Shown here one piece after another: positions 17,989 to 27,893 of a DNA stretch of 53,857 bases. Every line of letters begins with the position of its first letter. The first letter of the stretch is position 1. Below the pieces are notes generated by a model. It had not been told where the DNA came from, ran no database searches, and was given only the letters and a program-made list of their open reading frames with translations. The position numbers were made by a program, and so were the translations under genes. Source of the DNA: Pseudogemmobacter hezensis (GTDB lineage: Bacteria > Pseudomonadota > Alphaproteobacteria > Rhodobacterales > Rhodobacteraceae); NCBI RefSeq assembly GCF_013155295.1, contig NZ_JABJXT010000023.1, forward strand, positions 1 to 53,857, written 5' to 3'.

Positions 17989-18387
17989 ATGGCACGTGAT
18001 CCGAAAGCCGCCCGTGGTGGCAAGCGTAAAGAGCGCAAGAACATCGCCGCTGGCGTTGCTCATGTGAACTCTTCGTTCAACAATACCAAGATCCTGATCT
18101 CTGACGTTCAGGGCAATGCTATTTCTTGGTCGTCGGCTGGCACCATGGGCTTCAAGGGTTCGCGCAAATCGACCCCTTATGCTGCTCAGATGGCTGCTGA
18201 AGACGCAGGCCGCAAGGCGCAGGAACATGGCGTGAAGACCCTTGAGGTCGAAGTGCAGGGCCCGGGCTCGGGTCGTGAATCGGCGCTGCGGGCTTTGGCC
18301 GCTGTCGGTTTCTCGATCACTTCGATCCGCGACGTGACCCCGCTGGCGCACAATGGTTGCCGCCCGCCCAAGCGTCGCCGCGTCTGA
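17989..18387 (+). CDS. rpsK: 30S ribosomal protein S11
   Basis: S11 lies on the 30S platform at the mRNA exit. The 132-residue protein starts [20 protein letters not shown], contains [20 protein letters not shown] and the terminal signature [25 protein letters not shown] precedes the ATG. rpsD, which follows rpsK in enterobacteria, is absent here, as usual in alphaproteobacteria. Confidence 0.98.
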   Translation: MARDPKAARGGKRKERKNIAAGVAHVNSSFNNTKILISDVQGNAISWSSAGTMGFKGSRKSTPYAAQMAAEDAGRKAQEHGVKTLEVEVQGPGSGRESALRALAAVGFSITSIRDVTPLAHNGCRPPKRRRV

Positions 18388-18401
18388 TCTGTTGCGATAA
18401 A

Positions 18402-18470
18402 GGCCGGGCCGTGCGATTGCATGGCCCGGTTGTTCCTGTTTGACGCTCTCACTTTGAGAATTTCGTTAAA
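18402..18470 (+). promoter_or_regulatory. Hairpin and possible promoter upstream of rpoA
   Basis: CCGGGCC (about 18403-18409) pairs with GGCCCGG (about 18423-18429). Immediately downstream TTGACG (18440-18445) is a good -35; 17 bases later TCGTTA is only a weak -10. The arrangement could attenuate rpsMK transcripts and restart transcription for rpoA. Confidence 0.35.
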
Positions 18471-18532
18471 GACCCTCGGGCGCCCTCGCTTCACCCGGAA
18501 CATGGAAGCGCTGGCAGGTATGGAGGCATAGC

Positions 18533-19549
18533 ATGATCCACAAGAACTGGCAGGAACTGATCAAGCCGACGCAGCTGGTTGTGAAGCCTGGCAATGACGC
18601 ATCGCGCGTGGCCACGGTCATCGCAGAGCCGCTGGAGCGTGGCTTTGGTCTGACGCTGGGGAACGCGCTGCGCCGCGTTCTGCTGTCGTCGCTGCAAGGC
18701 GCGGCTATCACCAGCGTTCAGATCGACAATGTCCTGCATGAGTTCTCCTCGGTGCCGGGCGTTCGTGAGGACGTGACCGATATCGTGCTGAACCTGAAAG
18801 GCGTTTCGCTGAAGATGGAAGTCGAGGGGCCGAAGCGCCTGTCGATCTCTGCGCGCGGCCCGGGTGTTGTCACCGCCGCGTCGATCTCGGAAACCAATGG
18901 CATCGAGGTCCTGAATAAGGATCACGTGATCTGCCACCTGGATGACGGCGCTGACGTCTTCATGGAACTGACGGTGAATACCGGCAAGGGCTATGTCTCG
19001 GCCGATAAGAACCGCCCCGAGGATGCGCCGATCGGTCTGATCCCGATCGATGCGATCTATTCGCCGGTCAAGCGCGTGTCTTACGAAGTGCAGCCGACCC
19101 GTGAGGGCCAGGTGCTGGACTATGACAAGCTGACGATGAAGATCGAAACCGACGGTTCGCTGACGCCGGATGACGCTGTGGCCTATGCTGCGCGCATTCT
19201 GCAGGACCAGCTGGCGGTGTTCGTGAACTTCGACGAGCCGGAAGCGGCACGTGGTGGCGAAGTGGATTCGGGCCTCGAATTCAACCCGCTGCTCTTGAAG
19301 AAGGTCGACGAGCTGGAACTGTCGGTCCGTTCGGCGAACTGCCTGAAGAACGACAATATCGTCTATATCGGCGATCTGATCCAGAAAACCGAAGCCGAGA
19401 TGCTGCGCACCCCGAACTTCGGCCGCAAATCGCTGAACGAGATCAAGGAAGTGCTTTCTGGCATGGGCCTGCATCTCGGGATGGAAGTCGAAGACTGGCC
19501 GCCGGAAAATATCGAAGATCTGGCCAAGCGGTTTGAGGATCAATTCTGA
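18533..19549 (+). CDS. rpoA: RNA polymerase alpha subunit
   Basis: The alpha dimer nucleates RNA polymerase assembly and its C-terminal domain contacts UP elements and activators. The 338-residue protein has the N-terminal [20 protein letters not shown], the assembly segment [20 protein letters not shown], and the C-terminal domain (about 255-325) with [20 protein letters not shown] and [19 protein letters not shown]. Length and order are normal. The 145-base gap from rpsK may have its own promoter. Confidence 0.98.
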   Translation: MIHKNWQELIKPTQLVVKPGNDASRVATVIAEPLERGFGLTLGNALRRVLLSSLQGAAITSVQIDNVLHEFSSVPGVREDVTDIVLNLKGVSLKMEVEGPKRLSISARGPGVVTAASISETNGIEVLNKDHVICHLDDGADVFMELTVNTGKGYVSADKNRPEDAPIGLIPIDAIYSPVKRVSYEVQPTREGQVLDYDKLTMKIETDGSLTPDDAVAYAARILQDQLAVFVNFDEPEAARGGEVDSGLEFNPLLLKKVDELELSVRSANCLKNDNIVYIGDLIQKTEAEMLRTPNFGRKSLNEIKEVLSGMGLHLGMEVEDWPPENIEDLAKRFEDQF

Positions 19550-19555
19550 ACAAGG

Positions 19556-19577
19556 CCGGGGGGCTAAGGCCCCCCGG
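19556..19577 (+). other. Stem-loop between rpoA and rplQ
   Basis: Arms CCGGGGGGC and GCCCCCCGG around TAAG, 6 bases after the rpoA stop. No T-run follows, so full termination is unlikely; it may stabilise or process the mRNA. Confidence 0.5.
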
Positions 19578-19695
19578 ACCCCCCGCCGCCCGCTATGTGT
19601 GTGAGGGCAGTGAGGATCCCCGGGCAATTCCGCCCCAACGACGTCGGTCCAACGCAGGCCGGCAACACAAAGTAAAAACGCTATAGGAGATTTCC

Positions 19696-20106
19696 ATGCG
19701 TCACGCCCGCGGCTACCGTCGCCTGAATCGCACCCATGAGCACCGCAAGGCGCTGTTCTCGAACATGTCCGGCTCGCTGATCGAGCACGAGCAGATCAAG
19801 ACTACCCTTCCGAAAGCGAAGGAACTGCGTCCGATCATCGAGAAGCTGATCACGCTGGCAAAGCGTGGCGACCTGCACGCCCGTCGTCAGGCTGCTGCCC
19901 AGCTGAAAGAAGACAAAGACGTCGAGAAGCTCTTCGCTATCCTCGGCCCGCGCTACAAAGACCGTCAGGGCGGCTATGTGCGCGTTCTGAAGGCTGGTTT
20001 CCGTTATGGCGATATGGCTCCGATGGCGATCATCGAGTTTGTTGACCGTGACACCTCGGCGAAAGGTGCGGCTGACCGCGCCCGTCTGGAAGCTGTCGAA
20101 GAATAA
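19696..20106 (+). CDS. rplQ: 50S ribosomal protein L17
   Basis: L17 surrounds the exit tunnel. The 136-residue protein starts [20 protein letters not shown], diagnostic for the family, and contains [29 protein letters not shown] precedes the ATG. It is the last gene of the ribosomal cluster and is followed by a terminator. Confidence 0.98.
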   Translation: MRHARGYRRLNRTHEHRKALFSNMSGSLIEHEQIKTTLPKAKELRPIIEKLITLAKRGDLHARRQAAAQLKEDKDVEKLFAILGPRYKDRQGGYVRVLKAGFRYGDMAPMAIIEFVDRDTSAKGAADRARLEAVEE

Positions 20107-20149
20107 GTGCAGGCTGTGCCCGGTTCCCGGGTGCAGGTGCAGATTACGC

Positions 20150-20178
20150 AAAACCCGCCCCTTGTGGCGGGTTTTGTC
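20150..20178 (+). terminator. Intrinsic terminator of the alpha operon
   Basis: Perfect 10-bp stem AAAACCCGCC (20150-20159) and GGCGGGTTTT (20166-20175) with a six-base loop and further T residues downstream. Confidence 0.9.
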
Positions 20179-20483
20179 GTTTTGGCCCTTTGATGCGGGC
20201 GGGGGCATCCCCGGATTGCGCAGGCTGTGGTTGCCGGAAGGAAATATCGGCGCCTTACCGTCAGATTTGGCGCGACCGGACAGAAAGCCGTTGCCCGGGC
20301 CCTCTGGCGATGGTGTGTCGCGCAGTGTGCAAACTGCGCGACAGCGGTTGGCAGCCAGATCGACGATGGATGCGATCCGGAAGGCGGTCAGCCTCAGGCT
20401 TCTGTGATGGATCGTGCAGTTGTCTGGCAGCCATGCGGGGGCCATATTGGCAGCGACAAGAACAGGCTGATCGGAGAGATGCG
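20179..20483 (+). other. Gene-free stretch before the HtrA-type gene
   Basis: About 305 bases without a convincing gene. Open frames cross it but their products have no family character and no ribosome binding site. It must contain the promoter of the protease gene; no clear hexamers or sigma-E/RpoH-like elements were found by eye. Confidence 0.5.
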
Positions 20484-21941
20484 ATGCGCCCCTTTACCTT
20501 TTCGTGCCGGACCACGCCGGCCCTGATTTTGCCAGCCCTGACTTTGCCGATCCTGCTGGCGGCGCTGGTTGCGGGCGGCCCCCTGGGGGCGCAGACCAGC
20601 CCGCCAGTCACCCTCCCCGAAAACCAGGCGCAGATGGCGATGTCTTTCTCGCCGGTGGTGAAATCGGCCTCGCCTGCGGTGGTCAATATCTATGTGCGCC
20701 AATTGGTTGAAACCCGGCGCAGCCCCTTTGCGGGGGATCCCTTTTTCGATCAGTTCATGCGGGGGATGGGGCATGAATTTGGCCCCTCGCGCCAGCGGAT
20801 GGAGAATTCGCTGGGCTCGGGTGTGATCGTCTCGCCCGATGGAATCGTGGTTTCGAATTTCCATGTGACCGGCAATGCCACCGATATCCGCGTCGTGCTG
20901 TCGGATCGGCGCGAATATCCGGCGCGGGTGCTGCTGTCGGATCGCCAGAGCGATCTGGCGGTGCTGAAGATCGACGTGGATACGCCGCTGCCTGCGCTGG
21001 AGATCGCCGACAGCGAGGCGCTTGAGGTCGGTGATCTGGTGCTGGCGATTGGCAACCCCTTTGGGGTGGGGCAGACGGTCAGCTCTGGCATCGTTTCAGG
21101 GCTGGCGCGTTCGGCTTTGCAGGTGGGTGACGGGTCGGGCTATTTCATCCAGACCGATGCGCCGATCAATCCGGGCAACTCGGGCGGTGCGCTTGTCGAT
21201 ATGCAGGGGCGGCTGATCGGCATCAACTCGGCGATTGTGACGACCAGCGGCGGCTCGAACGGGATTGGTTTTGCGATTCCGTCGAACCTGGTGGCGCGGG
21301 TGGTGGCCGAGGCCCGTGAGGGCGCCAGCAGTTTCACCCGGCCCTGGGCGGGGATTTCGGGCCAGATCGTCGATGGCGGCATGGCCGAGGCGCTTGGGAT
21401 GGATGTGCCGCAGGGCGTGCTGATCTCGGACCTGCACCCGCAAAGCCCCTTTGCGGCGGCCGGGCTGGTTGAGGGGGATATCGTCCTCAGCCTTGGCAGT
21501 CAGGCGATCAACTCTCCGCAGGAATTTGTTTACCGCCTGTCGGTTTCGGGGGCAGGGCAGGGGGTGCCGCTGACCTGGCTGCATGATGGTGAGACCCATT
21601 CCGGCGAGGTGCTTTTGGGCCCGGCCCCCGATACCCCCGACCGTGAGGCGCTGACGCTGGATGCGGGCGACGGCCTGCAGGGCCTGTCTCTGGCGCGGAT
21701 CAACCCTTCGCTGATTGCGGAATATGGGCTGCCCTTGCAGGCCACCGGCGTCATCGTGACGGGTGCCGAGGGGATTGCCGCCCAGGCCGGGCTGCAGCCG
21801 GGCGATATCCTGACGGTGCTGAATGATCACCCGGTCATGGTGCCGGGCGATGTGCAGGCGGTGGCACAGCTGGGCGCAAGGCGCTGGCAGGTCGAGCTGA
21901 TCCGCGACGGTCGCCCGATCAGGCTGCGCTTTCGGCTGTAA
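20484..21941 (+). CDS. HtrA/Do-type periplasmic serine protease
   Basis: A 485-residue DegP/DegQ-like protease and chaperone for misfolded envelope proteins. A signal peptide spans about residues 1-36 (ends GPLGAQ). The trypsin-like triad is complete: H127 (VVSNFHVTG), D157 (QSDLAVLKID) and S233 (PINPGNSGGALVD). Two PDZ domains follow, around 290-380 and 395-480. The frame is open 294 bases further upstream; ATG at 20484 is chosen because it begins the signal peptide and follows GGAGAGATG. The next gene, rarA, is 23 bases downstream, so they probably share a transcript. Whether it equals DegP, DegQ or DegS cannot be decided. Confidence 0.92.
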   Translation: MRPFTFSCRTTPALILPALTLPILLAALVAGGPLGAQTSPPVTLPENQAQMAMSFSPVVKSASPAVVNIYVRQLVETRRSPFAGDPFFDQFMRGMGHEFGPSRQRMENSLGSGVIVSPDGIVVSNFHVTGNATDIRVVLSDRREYPARVLLSDRQSDLAVLKIDVDTPLPALEIADSEALEVGDLVLAIGNPFGVGQTVSSGIVSGLARSALQVGDGSGYFIQTDAPINPGNSGGALVDMQGRLIGINSAIVTTSGGSNGIGFAIPSNLVARVVAEAREGASSFTRPWAGISGQIVDGGMAEALGMDVPQGVLISDLHPQSPFAAAGLVEGDIVLSLGSQAINSPQEFVYRLSVSGAGQGVPLTWLHDGETHSGEVLLGPAPDTPDREALTLDAGDGLQGLSLARINPSLIAEYGLPLQATGVIVTGAEGIAAQAGLQPGDILTVLNDHPVMVPGDVQAVAQLGARRWQVELIRDGRPIRLRFRL

Positions 21942-21964
21942 GCGCTTCGTGCAAAGCTGGGCGC

Positions 21965-23281
21965 ATGGCTGATCTCTTTGATTCCAACGACCCCAAACCT
22001 GTCGCGCCTTTGGCCCCCCGGCCTCTGGCCGACAGGCTGCGTCCGCGCAACCTGTCAGAGGTGATCGGGCAGGGCCATGTGCTCTCGCCCGAGGGGCCCT
22101 TGGGCGCGATGCTGGCTTCGGGCAGCCTGTCCTCGCTGATCCTCTGGGGGCCGCCCGGGGTTGGTAAGACCACGATTGCGCGGCTGCTGGCCGATCATAC
22201 CGACCTTGCCTTTGTGCAGATCTCGGCGATTTTCACCGGGGTGCCAGAGCTGCGGAAGGTCTTTGAACAGGCGAAAATCCGGCGCGGCAATGGCCAGGGC
22301 ACGCTTCTATTCGTTGACGAGATCCATCGTTTCAACAAGGCGCAGCAGGATGGCTTCCTGCCCTATATGGAGGATGGCACCATTCTTCTGGTCGGTGCCA
22401 CCACCGAAAACCCGTCGTTTGAGCTGAACGCCGCGCTTTTGTCGCGCTCACAGGTGATCGTGCTGGAACGCCTCAGCCTGACCGATCTCGAACATATGAC
22501 CCAACGCGCCGAGCGCGAGCTGGCCCGCGCCCTGCCGCTTTCGGGCGAGGCGCGTGATGCGATGCTTGAGATGGCCGATGGTGACGGGCGGGCGCTTTTG
22601 AACCTGATCGAGCAGGTCGCAGCCTGGAAAGTCACCGCGCCGCTGTCACGTGATGAGCTGTCAAAGCGCCTGATGCGCCGGGCGGCGCGTTACGACAAAT
22701 CCGGCGACGAGCATTACAACCTCATATCCGCGCTGCATAAATCGGTGCGCGGCTCTGACCCGGATGCGGCGCTTTACTGGTTCGCCCGTATGCTGGAAGG
22801 CGGCGAGGATCCGCGTTTTCTGGCCCGTCGTTTTACCCGCATGGCCATCGAGGACATCGGCCTGGCCGACCCCCAGGCGCAATCGGTTTGCCTTGACGCC
22901 TGGAACACCTATGAGCGGCTTGGCTCGCCCGAAGGCGAGCTGGCGCTGGCCAATGCGGTCGTCTATCTGGCGCTGGCCCCGAAATCGAATGGGGTCTACG
23001 TCGCCTATAAGGCGGCGCGGGCGGCGGCGAAAGAGACCGGATCGCTGATGCCGCCGCGCCACATCCTGAACGCGCCGACAAAGCTGATGAAGGAAATCGG
23101 CTATGGTGGCGGCTATGATTACGATCACGATGCCGAGGATGGTTTCTCGGGACAGGATTATTTCCCCGAGGGCATGAAGCGCCCGGTCTATTACAATCCG
23201 CCCGAACGTGGGTTTGAACGTGAACTTCGCAAGCGAATCGAGTATTTCGCAAAGCTGCGCACCAGGCGTCAGGGCGGGTAA
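21965..23281 (+). CDS. rarA: Replication-associated recombination protein A (AAA+ ATPase)
   Basis: RarA (MgsA) is a clamp-loader-like ATPase acting at stalled replication forks. The 438-residue protein has Walker A WGPPGVGKTT (residues 61-70), Walker B LLFVDEIH (D118-E119), sensor 1 VGATTENPSFELN and the C-terminal tetramerisation region with SVRGSDPDAALYWFARMLEGG, quoted in part. Length is typical. It follows the HtrA-type protease closely, an arrangement common in rhodobacteria. Confidence 0.95.
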   Translation: MADLFDSNDPKPVAPLAPRPLADRLRPRNLSEVIGQGHVLSPEGPLGAMLASGSLSSLILWGPPGVGKTTIARLLADHTDLAFVQISAIFTGVPELRKVFEQAKIRRGNGQGTLLFVDEIHRFNKAQQDGFLPYMEDGTILLVGATTENPSFELNAALLSRSQVIVLERLSLTDLEHMTQRAERELARALPLSGEARDAMLEMADGDGRALLNLIEQVAAWKVTAPLSRDELSKRLMRRAARYDKSGDEHYNLISALHKSVRGSDPDAALYWFARMLEGGEDPRFLARRFTRMAIEDIGLADPQAQSVCLDAWNTYERLGSPEGELALANAVVYLALAPKSNGVYVAYKAARAAAKETGSLMPPRHILNAPTKLMKEIGYGGGYDYDHDAEDGFSGQDYFPEGMKRPVYYNPPERGFERELRKRIEYFAKLRTRRQGG

Positions 23282-23342
23282 AGGGCAGCCAGAGGGCTTG
23301 ACCTGTTAACCGTCCGGGGCCATTTCTCCGCAGCATTTGAAT

Positions 23343-24227
23343 ATGAGGCAGCCGATGCTGGACGAAGCCGACGACATCCATCCGCTGTTTTACGGGGCGC
23401 CAAAGTCCACCGAATTTCGCAAATTGCGCAAGCGGCTGGTGCAGCAGGTGCGCGAGGCGATGGACGCTTACGGCATGATCCAGCCCGGCACGCGCTGGCT
23501 GGTTTGCCTCTCTGGCGGCAAGGACAGCTACACGCTGCTGGCGGTCCTGCACGAGCTGAAATGGCGCGGGCTTTTGCCTGTCGATCTGCTGGCCTGCAAC
23601 CTTGATCAGGGCCAGCCCGGCTTTCCCTCAACTGTGCTGCCCGAGTTTTTGCAGAAGATGGGCGTCGAGCACCGGGTCGAGTATCAGGACACCTATTCGG
23701 TGGTGACCTCAAAGATCAAGCCTGGCGGCACGATGTGTTCGCTGTGCTCTCGGCTAAGGCGTGGAAATCTTTACCGTATTGCACGCGAAGAGGGCTGTTC
23801 GGCGGTGGTCCTGGGCCATCACCGTGACGATATTCTCGAGACGTTTTTCATGAACCTTTTCCATGGTGGCAGGCTGGCCAGCATGCCGCCGAAACTGGTG
23901 AATGAAGAGGGCGATCTCTTCCTTTACCGCCCGCTTGCCTTCGTGGCCGAGGCCGATTGTGACCGCTTTGCCCGGGCGATGAATTACCCGATCATCCCCT
24001 GCGATCTGTGTGGCAGCCAGGAGGGGTTGCAGCGCGCCCAGGTCAAGAAACTGCTGGATGAATGGGAGGCCCGCACGCCCGGCCGCCGCCAGGTGATGTT
24101 CCGCTCGCTGATGAATGTGCGGCCATCGCATCTGGCCGACCCCGGGATCTTCGATTTTCTGGGCCTGGCATTGGGTAAGCCCGGAGAAGTTGATGAAAAT
24201 TCGAAGCAACTTCGTCTGCCGGATTAA
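23343..24227 (+). CDS. ttcA: tRNA 2-thiocytidine biosynthesis protein TtcA
   Basis: TtcA thiolates cytidine 32 of some tRNAs using ATP and an iron-sulfur cluster. The 294-residue protein has the PP-loop SGGKDS (residues 57-62) and the cluster-binding cysteines C132 and C135 (MCSLC) plus C220/C223 (PCDLC). [12 protein letters not shown] is another family block. ATG at 23343 is chosen; a TTG two codons earlier is possible. The plain thiolase domain has no fusion. Confidence 0.95.
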   Translation: MRQPMLDEADDIHPLFYGAPKSTEFRKLRKRLVQQVREAMDAYGMIQPGTRWLVCLSGGKDSYTLLAVLHELKWRGLLPVDLLACNLDQGQPGFPSTVLPEFLQKMGVEHRVEYQDTYSVVTSKIKPGGTMCSLCSRLRRGNLYRIAREEGCSAVVLGHHRDDILETFFMNLFHGGRLASMPPKLVNEEGDLFLYRPLAFVAEADCDRFARAMNYPIIPCDLCGSQEGLQRAQVKKLLDEWEARTPGRRQVMFRSLMNVRPSHLADPGIFDFLGLALGKPGEVDENSKQLRLPD

Positions 24228-24313
24228 GAAAGCCCATACCGGTTTCGCCAATGCTCTTCTGCGGTGGTCACGGGCTTTGCCCTGGCCAATGCCTTCGTGG
24301 AAAGGGTTTCAGG

Positions 24314-25852
24314 ATGTCGGTTCTTCAGCTTTCAGCCCGCACGCGCCGGATTCTGAGGCCCTTTGGATGGTTCCGGCGGCCTGAGTTCCTCTTGTTCCTG
24401 CCCGCGCTGACCCTTGCCGGCTTCTGGCTGGGCGGTGAGCGGGCGCTTATTCTGATCGCTCTGGGACTTCCCCTGATCATTGCCATCGCAGGGCCCGACC
24501 CAGGGCGGACCGCGCTGATCGCCGGGGATCAGGACGAGGGCAGCTCTTTGCAGCGCGCGATCTCGGCTATGGATCGCATGCTGCCTTCGGTTTCCGAAAA
24601 TGGCCGAAACACCGCCTGTGTGATCGTTCAGTTCGACAATCTCTCTGTCATCCTGGAACGCCATGGTCGCGCAGCCCATGCCGAGGTGCTTGAAAGGGCG
24701 ACGGATCGTATTCGCGGTGCGCTGCGGGCGGGCGATTTCGTGACGAACCCCTTAGGCGCATCGGCGGTTGTGGTAATGTCACCAGTGCGGCGGCTGGATC
24801 TTGAAAGCATGATCCAGCTTTGCTCGCGGCTGCAGGATGCCGTGGCAGAGCCGATCTCGCTTGGGGGCGCGCGCCTTTACATCACCTGCTCGATCGGCTT
24901 TTGCATCGGTGGCCTCTCGCCCGAGGCGACGGGGCGCTCGTTGCTGGATGCGGCTCAGGCCGCAGCGGATGAGGCGATGGCGCATGGGCCGGGGGCGATT
25001 CGGGCGTTTTCGCGCGATATGGCCGAACGCAAAGTGGCACGGGCGGCCCTGCGCGACGATCTTGAAGAGGCGCTGGACAAGGGTGAGATAAAGGCCTGGT
25101 TCCAGCCGCAGATCTCAACGGATACCGGCGAGATCTCCGGGCTTGAGGCATTGGCCCGCTGGCATCATCCGACACGGGGGGTCATTCCGCCAGGAGACTT
25201 CCTGCCTCTGGTCGAAAGCAGCGATCTGAGTGATCGCCTGAGCGAGGCTATGCTGTCCAATTCGCTGATCGCGCTTAGCGCATGGGACAAGGCCGGGCTG
25301 CAGGTGCCCTCGGTCTCGGTCAATTTCTCGGCGGCAGAGTTGCGAAATCCGCGGCTGCCTGACCGGATCCGCTGGGAGCTGGACCGCTTTGCCCTGAAGC
25401 CCGCGCGTCTGACCGTCGAGATCCTTGAAACGGTAGTCGCCCAGGCCGAAAACGATGTGATTGTTTCAAACATTGCCCAGCTGGCTGCGATGGGCTGCGG
25501 GATTGATCTTGACGATTTCGGCACCGGACACGCCTCGATTTCTACGATCCGTCGCTTTGCGATCCGCCGCCTGAAGATCGACCGCAGCTTCGTGACCCGT
25601 GTCGATCAGGACCGCGATCAGCAGCGTATGGTCGCTGCGATCATTTCCCTGTCCGACCGGCTGGGGCTGGAGACCCTGGCTGAGGGGGTGGAAACGGCGA
25701 ATGAGCACTCGATGCTTTCGCAACTGGGCTGTGGCTTTGTGCAAGGCTACGGCATTGAGCGCCCCTTGCAGCCCGAAGACGCGACCGAGTGGATCCGCAA
25801 GCATCAAAGCCGCCCTGATCGCATTCCCCGGATCGGGGCCAGCGGCAGATGA
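24314..25852 (+). CDS. Membrane EAL-domain protein with degenerate GGDEF domain
   Basis: A 512-residue candidate c-di-GMP phosphodiesterase. Two hydrophobic segments (about residues 24-40 and 44-60) anchor it. The central region (about 80-235) has a GGDEF-type fold but the GGDEF motif is replaced by GASAV near residue 148, so cyclase activity is unlikely. The EAL domain is intact: EAL at 278-280, VEILET around 370, DDFGTG at 400-405, KID at 421-423 and LAEGVE around 456-460. ATG at 24314 follows GGAAAGGGTTTCAGG and gives the membrane start. It is 86 bases after ttcA. Targets are unknown. Confidence 0.88.
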   Translation: MSVLQLSARTRRILRPFGWFRRPEFLLFLPALTLAGFWLGGERALILIALGLPLIIAIAGPDPGRTALIAGDQDEGSSLQRAISAMDRMLPSVSENGRNTACVIVQFDNLSVILERHGRAAHAEVLERATDRIRGALRAGDFVTNPLGASAVVVMSPVRRLDLESMIQLCSRLQDAVAEPISLGGARLYITCSIGFCIGGLSPEATGRSLLDAAQAAADEAMAHGPGAIRAFSRDMAERKVARAALRDDLEEALDKGEIKAWFQPQISTDTGEISGLEALARWHHPTRGVIPPGDFLPLVESSDLSDRLSEAMLSNSLIALSAWDKAGLQVPSVSVNFSAAELRNPRLPDRIRWELDRFALKPARLTVEILETVVAQAENDVIVSNIAQLAAMGCGIDLDDFGTGHASISTIRRFAIRRLKIDRSFVTRVDQDRDQQRMVAAIISLSDRLGLETLAEGVETANEHSMLSQLGCGFVQGYGIERPLQPEDATEWIRKHQSRPDRIPRIGASGR

Positions 25853-25944
25853 ATATGCCCGTGTCCCGGGGGCAAAAACCTGGCCATAAGATCGCAAAAC
25901 CCTGAGACCGGGCTGACGAAGGCAGGCTTTTGCGGCGAAAGCGC

Positions 25945-25973
25945 TTGACCTTTCGCCCCCCCTTCTGTTGAAC
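25945..25973 (+). promoter_or_regulatory. Possible promoter of yidC
   Basis: TTGACC (25945-25950), a 17-base spacer and TTGAAC (25968-25973). The -35 is good and the -10 is weak; TTATAT at 25989 is an alternative -10. Confidence 0.3.
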
Positions 25974-26012
25974 ACCGCTGATCTTTCCTTATATGCGGCG
26001 GCGGTTCAGAAT

Positions 26013-27893
26013 ATGGACGAGAACAACTCTAAGAACCTCATTCTCGCCATGGTGCTCAGCGCTTTGGTGATAGTCGTCTGGTTCTATCTCTTTCCGCCGC
26101 CTGAGCCAGAGGTCCAGGCCGAAGCGCCGGTCGCAACGCAAACGACAGGTGGCGAGACCCCGGTTGCCGAAGGATCGGCCACTTCGGAACCTGTGCCAGA
26201 GGCACCGCGCCTTCGCGTTGATACGCCGCAGCTGGAGGGCAGCATCTCGCTGCTCGGCGGCCGCATCGACGATCTGCGCCTGAAAAACTACCGTGAAGCC
26301 ATCGAGCCCACGTCTCCGATCGTTCGGCTGCTGACGCCGCAAGGAGAAGAGGGGGCCTGGCTTGCGCTTTTCGGCTGGGGCCGCAGCGGATCGCTGGCTG
26401 CCGAAGATGTACCGGGGGCTCAGACGGAATGGCGGCTTGCATCTGGCGGAACGCTTTCCCCGGGCAATCCGGTGACCCTGATCTGGGAAAACAGCAAAGG
26501 CCTGACCTTTACCCGTGAACTGGCCGTCGATGATGAATTCATGTTCACGATCAAAGATTCTGTCGTCAACGGCGGTGCAGGCGATGTTTCCCTGTTCCAT
26601 TACGGCCAGATTCGCCGCTACGGCAAACCCGCGGGCCTGAAAGGCTTCTTCATCCTGCACGAGGGCGCAATTGCACGGGCAGACGGCAAGCTGACCGAGA
26701 CAACCTACAACAATATGACCGAGCTCGACCTCAACGAGCGCGAGGGGGCACCTGCCTCGGTTGTCGATGCCACGACCGATGGCTGGATTGGTTTCACCGA
26801 CCATTACTGGATGTCGGTTCTGGTGCCCGAGCAGGGCAAGCCGGTCACCCAGGTCACCAAATATCTGCCTGCAAGCAATCTTTACCTCACCGAGGCGCGC
26901 CAGCCGCTGACGATTGTCACGCCGGGCGAGACCCTCAGCACCTCGACCCGGTTCTTTGCCGGTGCCAAGGAATGGGAGGCGATCCGCGACTATCAGAATG
27001 AGCCGGGCTTCTTCGCACGTCTCTTCGGTGACAAGGTCGATGAGACACGCGCCCCGATCCCTGGCTTTATCGACTCGATTGACTGGGGCTGGTTCTACTT
27101 CCTGACCAAACCGATCTTTGCACTGCTGCACCTGATCCACGGGCTGATCGGCAATATGGGTCTGGCAATTATCGCGCTGACCTTCGTGCTGAAGCTGATC
27201 GTGCTGCCGCTGGCCTATAAATCTTACGTCTCGATGGCGCGGATGAAAGAGCTGCAGCCCGAGATGGAGGCTCTGAAAGAGCGTGCTGGCGAAGACAAAC
27301 AGCGGCTGCAAAAGGAAATGCTTCAGCTTTACCGCGATAAAAAGGTCAATCCGGCGGCCGGCTGTCTGCCGATCCTGATCCAGATTCCGATTTTCTTCTC
27401 GCTGTATAAAGTGATTTTCGTCACCATCGAGCTGCGCCAGGCCCCTTTCTTCGGTTGGCTGAAAGACCTTTCGGTGCCGGATCCCTCATCGCTTTTCAAC
27501 CTGTTCGGCGCGCTGCCCTGGGCGGCACCCGCAACCGGCTCGCTGCTTCATCTGGTCTTTATTGGCGTGTTGCCAATCCTGCTGGGCGTTTCGATGTGGC
27601 TGCAGCAAAAGCTGAATCCGGCCCCCGCTGACCCGGTGCAGGCCTCGATTTTTGCCTGGATGCCCTGGGTATTCATGTTCATGCTGGGCGGTTTTGCCTC
27701 GGGGCTGGTGGTGTATTGGATTACCAACAATATCATCACCTTCTCGCAGCAATATGTGATCATGCGCAGCCATGGGCATAAGCCGGACCTGTTTGGAAAC
27801 ATCAAATCCGGGTTCCGCAAAAAACAGGCCGCGGCCAACGCAAATGCAGCACCTTCTGCAAAGGCAGGCACGAAAAATACCGGGAAGAAATGA
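26013..27893 (+). CDS. yidC: Membrane protein insertase YidC
   Basis: YidC inserts and folds inner-membrane proteins, alone or with SecYEG. The 626-residue protein has an N-terminal anchor (NLILAMVLSALVIVVWFYLF), a large periplasmic domain (about 60-360), and the conserved C-terminal bundle with MGLAIIALTFVLKLIVLPL and NPAAGCLPILIQIPIFFSLY. The positively charged tail ends KAGTKNTGKK. ATG at 26013 is chosen over TTG at 25968. rpmH and rnpA, which often precede yidC, are not found upstream. The stop overlaps the MOSC gene (ATGA). Confidence 0.96.
   Translation: MDENNSKNLILAMVLSALVIVVWFYLFPPPEPEVQAEAPVATQTTGGETPVAEGSATSEPVPEAPRLRVDTPQLEGSISLLGGRIDDLRLKNYREAIEPTSPIVRLLTPQGEEGAWLALFGWGRSGSLAAEDVPGAQTEWRLASGGTLSPGNPVTLIWENSKGLTFTRELAVDDEFMFTIKDSVVNGGAGDVSLFHYGQIRRYGKPAGLKGFFILHEGAIARADGKLTETTYNNMTELDLNEREGAPASVVDATTDGWIGFTDHYWMSVLVPEQGKPVTQVTKYLPASNLYLTEARQPLTIVTPGETLSTSTRFFAGAKEWEAIRDYQNEPGFFARLFGDKVDETRAPIPGFIDSIDWGWFYFLTKPIFALLHLIHGLIGNMGLAIIALTFVLKLIVLPLAYKSYVSMARMKELQPEMEALKERAGEDKQRLQKEMLQLYRDKKVNPAAGCLPILIQIPIFFSLYKVIFVTIELRQAPFFGWLKDLSVPDPSSLFNLFGALPWAAPATGSLLHLVFIGVLPILLGVSMWLQQKLNPAPADPVQASIFAWMPWVFMFMLGGFASGLVVYWITNNIITFSQQYVIMRSHGHKPDLFGNIKSGFRKKQAAANANAAPSAKAGTKNTGKK

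Noticed and set aside
25853-26012. rpmH and rnpA upstream of yidC
   Set aside because: These usually precede yidC, but no L34 or RNase P protein reading frame is present in this 160-base gap.
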